Notes: generated by a model from the letters alone, not told the origin. DNA of 64,000 bases from JACCZX01 sp963829995 (GCA_963829995.1 CAWHKW010000032.1:40377-104376), one strand, 5' to 3'. Numbered from the stretch's first letter, positions 55,593 through 62,400 are shown. A program made the numbers and translations.

Positions 55593-56027
55593 TGCATGGC
55601 GCGCTTCCGACCTCGCCCGGGAAGTGCACGCATCAAATTGAGCCACCAAGTCGCGAACGGTAGCGACTTCTGGGCCGTTATAGATGTCGGCAGGAACCGG
55701 TAGCCCATGACGCTCGAATATAGACTCGATCTCGCTTAACACATTCCCTTGGTCTAACTCCAGCGTATCCCACAGGTTGTCTTCGATCTGGATTGGGAAA
55801 CCTGGAATACCCACTTGTTCCTGCACAAAGTCGTGAGCTTCTCGTATGCGACTTTCCGAGAACTCGGCGAACTCCGCTTTGAACCCAGAGTACGAAATGG
55901 CTGTGTCTCGACTCAGCGCTAACTTCCGAAGTCTTCGTCCGCGCAGATACCACGATCCGAACGCCACGCCGAAGGATGCAGCAAGCATTAGCGCAACGCC
56001 TACTGCGACTATTGCTATGACCTTCAT
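55587..56027 (-). CDS. Hypothetical protein with N-terminal membrane anchor (cassette gene)
   Basis: A 146-residue protein: one transmembrane helix at about residues 4-25 (MKVIAIVAVGVALMLAASFG), then a cytoplasmic, acidic helical domain ending with YNGPEVATVRDLVAQFDAC. ATG 56027 follows the attC. The TAA stop lies in the R'' box. Not recognised. Confidence 0.7.
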   Translation of the reverse strand: MKVIAIVAVGVALMLAASFGVAFGSWYLRGRRLRKLALSRDTAISYSGFKAEFAEFSESRIREAHDFVQEQVGIPGFPIQIEDNLWDTLELDQGNVLSEIESIFERHGLPVPADIYNGPEVATVRDLVAQFDACTSRARSEARHAT

Positions 56028-56030
56028 GAA

Positions 56031-56095
56031 ACCTAACGTTGCGCTAACCGGCGCGCGCCGCTTTTGCGCGCGTCCGTGTTGAGAGTGAGTTAGGC
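56031..56095 (-). repeat. attC
   Basis: Boxes ACCTAAC (56031-56037) and GTTAGGC (56089-56095), 65 bases. The stem is the strongly palindromic GGCGCGCGCCGCTTTTGCGC, a variant interior. Confidence 0.85.
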
Positions 56096-56407
56096 GTTTC
56101 TGCGGCGACGATCTAAAAATTGCCATTCTCGGGGCGCTGCCTTGAAACGAGCAATATCGAACTCCGAAAAAGCAAAGTTGGATTTGATGTATCCGTCGTC
56201 CACCTCCTCGGCTTCATCTTCGCTGTTGCCGCGATAGTCTTGAGCAGACGAGCGGAGCTCGACGAAAGCTCCAGTACTGGGCACGAAAATCACAGTTGCC
56301 GTCCAATCGGCGCGCCGGATGCTATATCCGGCTACGACGTCGAAAACCGCATCGAGATCAAATTCGACGGTAGAGCCGTTCTTCGCCAAATATGTGCACG
56401 GCATCAT
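56090..56407 (-). CDS. Hypothetical protein (cassette gene)
   Basis: A 105-residue protein starting MMPCTYLAKNGSTVEFDLDA, with an acidic linker NSEDEAEEVDDG and a basic C-terminus. TAA stop is in the R'' box. No family recognised; no membrane segment. Confidence 0.65.
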   Translation of the reverse strand: MMPCTYLAKNGSTVEFDLDAVFDVVAGYSIRRADWTATVIFVPSTGAFVELRSSAQDYRGNSEDEAEEVDDGYIKSNFAFSEFDIARFKAAPREWQFLDRRRRNA

Positions 56408-56415
56408 CTCTGAGC

Positions 56416-56491
56416 GCCTAACGTTGGAGCTCAGCCGCGGCCGGTGAGGAGCGACGATAAGCCGGACGTCGGCTGGAACGACTGGTTAGGC
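56416..56491 (-). repeat. attC
   Basis: Boxes GCCTAAC (56416-56422) and GTTAGGC (56485-56491), 76 bases. Interior GTTGGAGCTCAGCCGCGGCC differs from the 60-bp family. Confidence 0.88.
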
Positions 56492-56535
56492 GTCTGGCGC
56501 AACGCTTCTACTGGATTGCTGCTCATGGCGGCTCA

Positions 56536-56799
56536 CTAGCTGATTGCGCCTTGAATCCGCGATCTGATTGCTTGCTCCACAGCCGGCAATACGTTTTCCC
56601 AAACTGTTGTGTCCTCAAGTATTAGAGACACTCCCATTTCGGATTGAACAGCCAAGACTACCTTCGAATACCAATCCGCATAGGAAAGCTCTTGTGGAAC
56701 GGGCGTGTAGAAACTCCGCTCGTTCTCGTCCCAGTCCACTTCCATTTCGGCTCGGTAGATAAACCGGAACATCTTGCTCGGATTTGACGCTGGGATCAC
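56536..56799 (-). CDS. Hypothetical protein (cassette gene), start unclear
   Basis: At least 87 residues. The pattern FRFIYRAEMEVDWDENERSF, PQELSYADWYSKVVLAV and TTVWENVLPAVE resembles a small protein family I associate with integron cassettes, without known function. Sensible sequence (SISKVCIDEAGRLR) continues about 20 codons upstream of the first GTG at 56799, up to the attC, but contains no standard start codon. The start codon may be mutated or non-standard. Confidence 0.6.
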   Translation of the reverse strand: MIPASNPSKMFRFIYRAEMEVDWDENERSFYTPVPQELSYADWYSKVVLAVQSEMGVSLILEDTTVWENVLPAVEQAIRSRIQGAIS

Positions 56800-56860
56800 A
56801 CGAAGTCGCCCAGCTTCGTCAATGCAAACCTTTGAAATGGAGACGGAGTCCGTGGTAGAC

Positions 56861-56917
56861 GCCTAACGCGAGTTGAGCCGCGCTCGCAGAGCGTCGGCTC
56901 TCCGACGAGAGTTAGGC
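56861..56917 (-). repeat. attC (60-bp family, 57 bases)
   Basis: Boxes GCCTAAC (56861-56867) and GTTAGGC (56911-56917) with GAGTTGAGCCGCGCTCGCAG inside; three bases shorter than the family norm. Confidence 0.92.
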
Positions 56918-56923
56918 TCATCA

Positions 56924-57130
56924 TCATCTGGGCGCGCCTATGAACCACGAAAATGCGGCTCCGGTAATTGCACCATAAATGCCGAACATGAGTGCGACAC
57001 CAGCAAGCGCGGCGACGGCAGTGAAGTCAAACAACAATGCAAACCCGCCACCGATCGCCATGCCAATGATCGACGCGCCGGAGGCGAGCGAGCTCAGAGA
57101 AAGCCAGCCCACTCGCCGAGTAGCAAGCAT
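56924..57130 (-). CDS. Small membrane protein (cassette gene)
   Basis: A 68-residue protein with two hydrophobic helices joined by glycines: SGASIIGMAIGGGFALLF and AVAALAGVALMFGIYGAITG. Not recognised. The preceding cassette boundary is degraded. Confidence 0.5.
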   Translation of the reverse strand: MLATRRVGWLSLSSLASGASIIGMAIGGGFALLFDFTAVAALAGVALMFGIYGAITGAAFSWFIGAPR

Positions 57131-57159
57131 CCCGGCACGCCGAACGCAGGCGCCGCCGC

Positions 57160-57329
57160 CTAAGCGACGGGCAGAGCTAACATTGACCAGATAGGAACTA
57201 TTTGCACGTGGGTGATGGGCGGATCAATTCCCCACGATGAGGTGAAGCCCCAGACCGCCATCGCTACTTTCCGAAGAGAAGCGCTGGCACTAGGGGAACG
57301 ATCAAGAGGGCAGCGACGATCCGCTTCAT
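57160..57329 (-). pseudogene. Broken small membrane-protein gene (cassette)
   Basis: Two short frames follow the attC: MKRIVAALLIVPLVPALLFG (57264-57329, 21 codons to a stop) and MAVWGFTSSWGIDPPITHVQ (57160-57261, 33 codons). Read together after a one-base shift they would give one protein of about 55 residues with an N-terminal hydrophobic helix. No function recognised. Downstream, toward 57130, the attC is not recognisable beyond a CGCTTAGGC remnant. Confidence 0.35.
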
Positions 57330-57334
57330 GTGAC

Positions 57335-57395
57335 GCCTAACGACTGAAGTTGAGCCGCGCTCGTAGAGCGTCGGCGCTCCAACGATAAGTTAGAT
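57335..57395 (-). repeat. attC (60-bp family)
   Basis: Boxes GCCTAAC (57335-57341) and GTTAGAT (57389-57395), interior GAAGTTGAGCCGCGCTCGTA. Confidence 0.92.
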
Positions 57396-57422
57396 GTCAT
57401 TGGTGAACCTACTGGCGAACAT
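57390..57422 (-). other. Ten-codon frame in a miniature cassette
   Basis: Between an attC (57335-57395) and a core box GCCTAAC (57425-57431) only 29 bases remain. The frame ATG...TAA encodes ten residues (MFASRFTNDI), and its stop lies in the R'' box. It may be a gene-less cassette, a deletion remnant or a leader peptide. Confidence 0.35.
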
Positions 57423-57424
57423 AC

Positions 57425-57468
57425 GCCTAACGATTGCCAGGCCAGCCAATGACGCAAGGCCGATAACT
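57425..57468 (-). repeat. attC, one-sided
   Basis: An intact GCCTAAC box (57425-57431) is followed by GATTGCCAGGCCAGCC, but no matching GTTRRR box is visible to the right. The right boundary given is approximate. Confidence 0.4.
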
Positions 57469-57682
57469 AAAAACAGAAATAACGAAGCAACGACAAGAGC
57501 CGTGCGGAAACAAGGACATACCCAAACGTGAAGGACTGCTTCGAAAGAAGAAGCCAATCAACCTCACCGAAGTGCTCTTGACGATCCCAAACGAGGCGTG
57601 CAGGCCAGAAGATAGGGGGATAGCGGACCACACAGCCGGCGAGTGCGAAGGCGAGACTGTCCCATCGACGGGCGGCTCGCAC
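57467..57682 (-). CDS. Hypothetical protein (cassette gene), probably frameshifted
   Basis: A 71-codon frame with plausible protein sequence (RAARRWDSLAFALAGCVVRY, then FGEVDWLLLSKQSFTFGYVL). A separate start MNTRIALKRSRG lies next to the attC near 57766, in another frame, and ends at a stop near 57697. The gene probably lost its frame in between. It seems to encode a small membrane protein. Not recognised. Confidence 0.4.
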   Translation of the reverse strand: MRAARRWDSLAFALAGCVVRYPPIFWPARLVWDRQEHFGEVDWLLLSKQSFTFGYVLVSARLLSLLRYFCF

Positions 57683-57769
57683 TGCGCCGACGACTCAAGC
57701 GAGTAGGGCCCAGCGAGTAGGCCAGCCAGTGCCGCGACTTCTCTTCAGCGCGATGCGAGTGTTCATGGC

Positions 57770-57829
57770 ATCTAACGTCTGAGTTGAGCCGCGCTCGCAG
57801 AGCGTCGGCTCTCGAACGATGAGTTAGGT
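57770..57829 (-). repeat. attC (60-bp family)
   Basis: Boxes ATCTAAC (57770-57776) and GTTAGGT (57823-57829), interior GTCTGAGTTGAGCCGCGCTC. Confidence 0.93.
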
Positions 57830-58069
57830 GGCGCGGCGGCTGACTCTTTGTAGATGGCGACCATTGCTAGTGCGCGGGAGATCGGCCTGGAGCCAGAAGT
57901 AGTCAAAGATCGCAGCCACCGACTCCTCCAATTGGTAGCCGTAACCGAATACGTGCAGTCGCAGGGAATGCAGCCACCGATGCTCCAGCGACAGCCCGCT
58001 TAACAAAATTATCTGCTGCACCGCGATGAACAACGCTGCCAGCGCCCACTTTCCCCATGGCTTCATCAA
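57824..58069 (-). CDS. Small membrane protein (cassette gene)
   Basis: An 80-residue protein with one strong helix (about residues 8-26, WALAALFIAVQQIILLSGL) and a soluble tail. The start is ATG 58066 (or TTG 58069). TAA stop in the R'' box. Not recognised. Confidence 0.6.
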   Translation of the reverse strand: MMKPWGKWALAALFIAVQQIILLSGLSLEHRWLHSLRLHVFGYGYQLEESVAAIFDYFWLQADLPRTSNGRHLQRVSRRAT

Positions 58070-58077
58070 GAGCTGCC

Positions 58078-58137
58078 AGCTAACGTCTGAGTTGAGCCGC
58101 GCTCGCAGAGCGTCGGCTCTCCAACGAAACGTTAGGT
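58078..58137 (-). repeat. attC (60-bp family)
   Basis: Boxes AGCTAAC (58078-58084) and GTTAGGT (58131-58137), interior GTCTGAGTTGAGCCGCGCTC. Confidence 0.93.
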
Positions 58138-58564
58138 GCCTGCGACATGGGGAGCAACGGCGAGAACGCTTGCACGTCCAGCCTTGAAGCCGCCAGACAA
58201 ACCGTAACAGTGCTTGAGCTCAATCAAACAACAGAGCAGGGTCGACTCGCCCTCTGTAATGAGCCCGAAGTCGAGGCCGAAAAGAACATTTTGATGGTTT
58301 AGTTCGTTTAGTTCAAGGTTGGTGACTTGCTCGGACGATAAGTGAATTAGACTGTCGTTCTTCAATTTGTAGCCACGCTGTGACGTCTTGCGTCAATGTT
58401 CCACCCGCGAACGAATCATTCGACGCTGGGATAGAACGCTCCTTCCTGTGTGCGCCGGTGTGGTCAAGGATTACACGATGAACCTCTGCGTCGTGGAAAT
58501 CGGGCCAGCGACCGAACGCTCGCAAGACAAGTGGGTAACTTGTAATTAATTCGTGCGCTTCCAC
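58132..58564 (-). pseudogene. Imm50-like immunity protein, frameshifted (cassette gene)
   Basis: The N-terminal part (from GTG 58564) has ELITSYPLVLRAFGRWPDFH and AEVHRVILD, which resembles the start of Imm50-type immunity proteins. After WLQ the frame changes at 58366-58368, where a run of three T (A on the coding strand) holds one base too many. The second frame continues with NDSLIHLSSEQVTNLELNEL, NHQNVLFGLDFG and ends at a TAA in the R'' box. Joined, it is about 143 residues. The family assignment is by pattern only. Immunity genes without a toxin are known in cassettes. Confidence 0.55.
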
Positions 58565-58568
58565 AGGG

Positions 58569-58645
58569 ACCGAGCGTTCGACATGAGCTACGGGCAAAGG
58601 GCGCGGAGCGGCCTTTGGAACGTCCGCTCGTTGGAGGGGTTAGGC
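58569..58645 (-). repeat. attC (type with GACATGAG core), left box degenerate
   Basis: Right box GTTAGGC (58639-58645). The left box reads ACCGAGC (58569-58575) in place of GCCTAAC. The interior GTTCGACATGAGC and TGGAACGTCCGCTCGTTGGA matches the site at 50374. Confidence 0.7.
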
Positions 58646-59167
58646 GCCACGCTCAAGAACCCGAACAACATGGCGTGCGCGCTCAGCAGTGGGGAGCCGA
58701 GGTACTTCGTGAATCTCATAGCCACAGGTACGGTACCAGCCGACGAGGCTTGCGTGAACCTGTACTGCGTGCGCAAACGAGTGATCGCGCTCTGCATCCG
58801 TAACATAGATGTCCTCCCACGGGGGCAAGACGAAGACCTGATTGTGGAAGCGATACACGTCGAGCAAGGCTTTCAGTTCTGCGTTCGCCATAAGTGACGC
58901 CTCGGGCACGATTGCGACGGACTCGATCGCGCCTCGATCGAAGAAGACCCAATGGTCACTTTGCGGGTGATGCGCGTATTTCTCTGAGTCGCGACGAAAA
59001 ATCTCCTGAGCAAAGGCGAGCGGTTCCGGCCGAGGAGATTTCTCCTGTGCGAGCCTCTCAGAAATGATGGCTCGAGCCGACTCGCTGACAGTTGAGTAAC
59101 CCATCGCAGCCAATTCGGCTAGTAGCGTCGTCTTGCTGGTGCCTGGGCCACCAGTGATGACGACGCG
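58640..59167 (-). pseudogene. P-loop ATPase/kinase, start lost (cassette gene)
   Basis: The reading frame has the nucleotide-binding RVVITGGPGTSKTTLLAELA followed by GYSTVSESARAIISERLAQE and SDHWVFFDRGAIESVA, typical of a small AAA-type ATPase or nucleoside-kinase-like protein. A TAG stop at 59168-59170 lies directly before the P-loop and there is no normal start codon after it. The Walker glycine before lysine is serine (GTSKT). The only other start, TTG 59113, would drop the P-loop. So the gene is probably inactive. It ends at a TAA in the R'' box. Confidence 0.6.
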
Positions 59168-59602
59168 CTACCGCGTGTGACTTTGACGCCCAACGTTTGA
59201 GTTCACCCGCGGACGGAAGCGGGCAAAGCCCGCTGGAGGCCGTCGAGTGGAAGAAGGTAGGCGATGTTGCTTCGAGAAATGAAAGAGATAACTTCCGTCT
59301 GGAAGAGTCTGCCAAGATTGCTGCGCGGAGTTGAGTACGGCCACGCGACCCAACTCAAAAAGCTTCGAATGTCCAAACAGGATGCGAAGCGTTACGAGCC
59401 ACCCTGACATCAGCTGCGGTAACCGGGCGATTCGCGGCACCTGTCTTGGCCCCCATGACTGAGCTTGACGGGTGGCGTCGATGAACGCGATGCATGCGCG
59501 AGCATGCTGCGGCGACAGTTTTACAAAGAGTTCGCCCTCAGCGTCAAGGACGCGATCTACGTGCTCCATCGCCAAGTCAGCGTAGTCTAGGACTTCACGC
59601 AT
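59168..59602 (-). CDS. Hypothetical protein reading through attC (cassette gene)
   Basis: A 144-codon frame from ATG 59602. The first 110 residues look like a soluble helical protein (MREVLDYADLAMEHVDRVLD, ELFVKLSPQHARACIAFIDA). It has no stop before the attC at 59188-59262 because the R'' box is mutated (GCCTACC in place of GCCTAAC). The frame therefore translates the attC and ends at 59168. Not recognised. Confidence 0.55.
   Translation of the reverse strand: MREVLDYADLAMEHVDRVLDAEGELFVKLSPQHARACIAFIDATRQAQSWGPRQVPRIARLPQLMSGWLVTLRILFGHSKLFELGRVAVLNSAQQSWQTLPDGSYLFHFSKQHRLPSSTRRPPAGFARFRPRVNSNVGRQSHTR
59188..59262 (-). repeat. attC, right box degenerate
   Basis: Left box GCCCAAC (59188-59194) and right box GGTAGGC (59256-59262), the latter mutated. 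The interior has AAGCGGGCAAAGCCCGCT, a perfect stem. Confidence 0.65.
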
Positions 59603-59609
59603 TGGTGCG

Positions 59610-59738
59610 GCCTAACGTTCAAGCTGAGCCGCCCGCGGAGGCAGGCAGCGTAAGGCTGGACTGAGAAAATGTACCGCGTACCTCAGGCCAGCCTTACGCT
59701 GCCTGCCGTAGCGGGTCGGCTCGAGCGAGGGGTTAGGC
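59610..59738 (-). repeat. attC, 129 bases with long hairpin
   Basis: Boxes GCCTAAC (59610-59616) and GTTAGGC (59732-59738) are intact. Inside are two 19-base arms that are perfectly complementary (59641-59659 and 59688-59706), enclosing a 28-base loop that itself has CTGAG/CTCAG ends. The site is twice the length of its neighbours. Confidence 0.88.
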
Positions 59739-60196
59739 CGCACTCGCGGAGGACTCACTCAGCTTCTTGAGCAGTACAAGTGCCTTCGGCCAAGCTTCGC
59801 TCAGGTGGGCCTCCCACTGACGGAAAATGTCTTGATTCTCCACCGCCATCTTGGTACCTGCCGGCACGGCGAGGAAGGTGTAGTTCTCATACGCAGGCGC
59901 CCAGTCTTTGACGGCCTCGCTTGTGGTGTCCCAACGCCATTGGCGATGAATCCAAGGTGGCGGATGGATATGAACTCGTTCCCTCTGTTCTCAGCGATCT
60001 CGGCGACCATGCCATCACCACTCGGAGACAGGAACTGAATCTTCGAGCCCTGTTCCCAGGAGCCCTTGAAGTGCGAGCCTTCAGCAAATGCCGAGGTCCA
60101 GATCCTGTAGCTTTCAGGCGAGGTGACATGTCGCCAAACTACGGAAACTGGCGCATTGATTTCTACAGTGAACTGGATGCGCTTAACGGATGACAT
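59733..60196 (-). pseudogene. SRPBCC (AHSA1-like) protein, frameshifted (cassette gene)
   Basis: START-fold ligand-binding protein. From ATG 60196 it reads MSSVKRIQFTVEINAPVSVV, ESYRIWTSAFAEGSHFKGSW and a long beta segment up to FIANGV. Near base 59930-59936 one base appears missing (two T instead of three on the coding strand). In the next frame it continues DTTSEAVKDWAPAYENYTFL and ends at a TAA inside the R'' box. Joined length is about 154 residues, as expected for the family. Function unknown. Confidence 0.7.
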
Positions 60197-60225
60197 GGCG
60201 GATCTCCGACAGTGTGTCTTGTGCG

Positions 60226-60285
60226 GCCTAACGTTTGAGTTGAGCCGCGCTCTCTGAGCGTCGGCCTTCGAACGACGAGTTAGAG
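60226..60285 (-). repeat. attC (60-bp family)
   Basis: Boxes GCCTAAC (60226-60232) and GTTAGAG (60279-60285), interior GTTTGAGTTGAGCCGCGCTC. Confidence 0.92.
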
Positions 60286-60514
60286 CTAGGACGCGTGAGT
60301 CGTGCAAACACGCCGACGAGCAAGACGCCAAGACAGGACAGAAAGATGGCGAACATAAGTTTGCCCCACCATACCGACAACAACGCCCGTCCCCCAAAAG
60401 CTCTCGCGCTCCGGATTGGTGGCGGGCAGTGTCGAGGGGTCGATGCCAAATGAAAAGGCAAAGGCGGCGGCTATCACCGCAACTGACTGCTAGCGCGAGC
60501 ACCACAGAACGCAT
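60286..60514 (-). pseudogene. Membrane-protein gene, frameshifted (cassette gene)
   Basis: From ATG 60514 the frame MRSVVLALAVS ends quickly. A second frame continues with AVIAAAFAFSFGIDPSTLPA and a third with KLMFAIFLSCLGVLLVGVFA. Together they make a plausible two-helix membrane protein of about 75 residues with two single-base shifts. No family is recognised. Confidence 0.4.
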
Positions 60515-60518
60515 TGAG

Positions 60519-60578
60519 CTCTAACGTCTGAGTTAAGCCGCGCTCGAAGAGCGTCGGCTCTTCAACGACGAGTTAGAA
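60519..60578 (-). repeat. attC (60-bp family)
   Basis: Boxes CTCTAAC (60519-60525) and GTTAGAA (60572-60578), interior GTCTGAGTTAAGCCGCGCTC. Confidence 0.92.
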
Positions 60579-60931
60579 GTCCGATGCTGCATAGAGGGAG
60601 ACCTCCAAGGCGATTCCGAGCATGCCGGCTGCAGCAACGAGACTTGCCGGAAGGGTGACCGATTGTGACGCACCGTCAGTTCGCCAGAGACCGAAGTCAA
60701 GGACTACGTCTCCGCCGGCGACCGCCGTGACAAGGTGACGCAACGCGGCCGCACTCAAAGAAAGAAACACCTCCGCGTCACGCACTTGCCCCACTAGATC
60801 GTCACCATCGCAATCACTCACGGTAATAGCCAAGTTTTGGCCCCAGCTTCCGCGCCAGGAAGCGCGTGCTGTGCAAGGAAGGCGTCAGGCGAGAACTTCG
60901 GGCCGCTTGCTCGGAGCATGCATCCGCTCAT
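60573..60931 (-). pseudogene. Hypothetical protein, frameshifted (cassette gene)
   Basis: The second part (from about 60830) reads AITVSDCDGDDLVGQVRDAE, FLSLSAAALRHLVT and LDFGLWRTDG, ending at a TAA in the R'' box. The first part, from ATG 60931 next to the attC, reads MSGCMLRASGPKFSPDAFLA and stops in its frame. Adding one base to the run of four T at 60835-60838 (A on the coding strand) joins them into one protein of about 119 residues. I recognise the shape as a small uncharacterised family but no function. Confidence 0.6.
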
Positions 60932-60935
60932 GGAC

Positions 60936-61012
60936 TTCTAACGAGCGAGTTCACCCGCTTGCGGTGGCCGCCGAAGGCGGCTGTAGCGAGTTGGGTGCAA
61001 CGAGGGTTAGGC
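60936..61012 (-). repeat. attC
   Basis: Boxes TTCTAAC (60936-60942) and GTTAGGC (61006-61012), 77 bases. Its stem GTGGCCGCCGAAGGCGGC is palindromic and differs from the 60-bp family. Confidence 0.85.
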
Positions 61013-61013
61013 A

Positions 61014-61400
61014 TCAGTCACGCTCCCACGGAGGGTGGCGTTCAGGTGAGTCGTGCTGATTACCCCAGAACAAGAGAACCACCGGTTTCAGACGCAGGCT
61101 CAGTGCTTGCACTTCGGTGTTGTGAAACGTGATCTCGATTCGGGTCTCTTCTTCGTCTTTCTCTACCCGAACGTTACTTACGTCCTCAAGACCGAGGCGA
61201 ATGATGCGAGGCGGCCTTTTCGTGAACAGGCTGACATTCACTTCTTCCGCTACCGGCAGTACAGAGAGTGAGATGCGATCTTCTTCGGTTTCGTACTCCA
61301 CTTCGTACTTGAGAACTCCCAACTCAGGATGCGTTGATTCAATGCGCGGCGTACACGAGAAGGCCTCGCCAAGGACTTCAATCGAGGGCAGCGTCTGCAT
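61014..61400 (-). CDS. Hypothetical protein (cassette gene)
   Basis: A 128-residue acidic protein: MQTLPSIEVLGEAFSCTPRI, YEVEYETEEDRISLSVLPVA, NVRVEKDEEETRIEITFHNT. No membrane segment; not recognised. The reading frame upstream is open through the attC into the previous cassette, so a longer fused product starting at GTG 61745 is possible. Confidence 0.65.
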   Translation of the reverse strand: MQTLPSIEVLGEAFSCTPRIESTHPELGVLKYEVEYETEEDRISLSVLPVAEEVNVSLFTKRPPRIIRLGLEDVSNVRVEKDEEETRIEITFHNTEVQALSLRLKPVVLLFWGNQHDSPERHPPWERD

Positions 61401-61408
61401 TCCGCGAT

Positions 61409-61468
61409 GCCTAACGTCTGAGTTGAGCCGCGCTCGTAGAGCGTCGGCTCTCCAACGAAATGTTAGGC
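61409..61468 (-). repeat. attC (60-bp family), open in one frame
   Basis: Boxes GCCTAAC (61409-61415) and GTTAGGC (61462-61468). On the minus strand one frame passes through as CLTFRWRADALRARLNSDV without a stop, linking the frames on either side. Confidence 0.93.
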
Positions 61469-61745
61469 ATCGGAGGCCCAGACCAAGATGCGAGATCTCA
61501 AGATCTGAGGGCACCTTGCTCCAACGATTGAAGTCCCGATCAGTCAATTTGGCATAAGCCGTGGATGTCACGTGTCGAGCGTTCCATGTGAAGTACAAGT
61601 GATGAAGGGCGTGTTCCAGTCCCAGTTGTAGCTCCGCTTCGTTTCGCGTCTTTCTTGAATTGAGCGCCGCCTCCAAGCCCTGAAGCTCTTCGCGAGCTTC
61701 AGCGATGTTATGGATTACGACCGCCCAGTTAATTTGCTTGGACAC
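61469..61745 (-). CDS. Hypothetical protein without its own stop codon (cassette gene)
   Basis: A frame starting at GTG 61745 (MSKQINWAVVIHNIAEAREE), helical and acidic, with AELQLGLEHALHHLYFTWNA and DRDFNRWSKVPSDLEISHLG. It does not stop before the attC at 61409-61468; the R'' TAA is out of frame. Translation would continue through the attC into the gene at 61014, giving one protein of about 243 residues. The true end is therefore unclear. Confidence 0.6.
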
Positions 61746-61760
61746 GCGACACTTTCCGAT

Positions 61761-61821
61761 GCCTAACGTCTGAGTTGAAGCCGCGCTCGTAGAGCGTCGG
61801 CACTCGAATGACGAGTTAGGT
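61761..61821 (-). repeat. attC (60-bp family)
   Basis: Boxes GCCTAAC (61761-61767) and GTTAGGT (61815-61821), interior GTCTGAGTTGAAGCCGCGCT with one extra A. Confidence 0.92.
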
Positions 61822-62214
61822 CTCATCGCCACCAAACAATTGATCGGCTTTCTGAGAAAGGAATGCGCCCAACTCCTCGTAGCCCTGCAACATGTTCGAG
61901 CACCATATGCGCGGCACCTTCTCTGTGCGTAGATAGTGGCTCTGCATGAGTCCAGAGTAGCCAACTTTCAAAACGTCTGTCCAAGGGATTCTGTGTGATC
62001 CGGAAAGTGGGCTCCGGCAGTAGATGCTCTCGTCGTCGTAGGCAAGACGCACGAAGAAGACTTGGTAAACAAAGAAAACAGCAGCAGCGAGGCAAGACCG
62101 CCGCAATGCACGATGCGAGCAAGAGCTGGCTATTTCGCGCGTGAGCTGCCGCGTAGGCCACAAATAAGGAACCCGGTACAAGAGCAATAGCGAAAACGCG
62201 AAAGCCGGAACCAT
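61816..62214 (-). CDS. Membrane protein (cassette gene)
   Basis: A 132-residue protein with two hydrophobic segments at about residues 2-20 and 42-56, then a soluble domain with IPWTDVLKVGYSGLMQSHYL and a final LSQKADQLFGGDE. The domain resembles small PH-like membrane proteins, but only weakly. TAA stop in the R'' box. A 19-codon frame (62278-62337) precedes it in the same cassette. Confidence 0.6.
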   Translation of the reverse strand: MVPAFAFSLLLLYRVPYLWPTRQLTREIASSCSHRALRRSCLAAAVFFVYQVFFVRLAYDDESIYCRSPLSGSHRIPWTDVLKVGYSGLMQSHYLRTEKVPRIWCSNMLQGYEELGAFLSQKADQLFGGDET

Positions 62215-62277
62215 ATGTCAGTTTGCGAACGTTGGCGTTTCGGGGCGCAGGCTTGCGGCCAGCGCGCGCCAGGAGCC

Positions 62278-62337
62278 TTATACGACCAAGCCACCGACTA
62301 CACCGCTTGCCACCGGACGCAACCAGTCAAGGTCCAT
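62278..62337 (-). other. Short frame at cassette start
   Basis: A 19-residue frame, MDLDWLRPVASGVVGGLVV, starts a few bases after the attC. It ends at a TAA, after which the same frame continues sensibly to another stop at about 62221. It may be a small membrane peptide or the stump of a gene with a nonsense mutation. Confidence 0.3.
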
Positions 62338-62340
62338 GAG

Positions 62341-62400
62341 ACCTAACGCCTGAGTTGAGCCGCGCTCGAAGAGCGTCGGCTCTCCAACGAAATGTTAGAC
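62341..62400 (-). repeat. attC (60-bp family)
   Basis: Boxes ACCTAAC (62341-62347) and GTTAGAC (62394-62400), interior GCCTGAGTTGAGCCGCGCTC. Confidence 0.93.
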
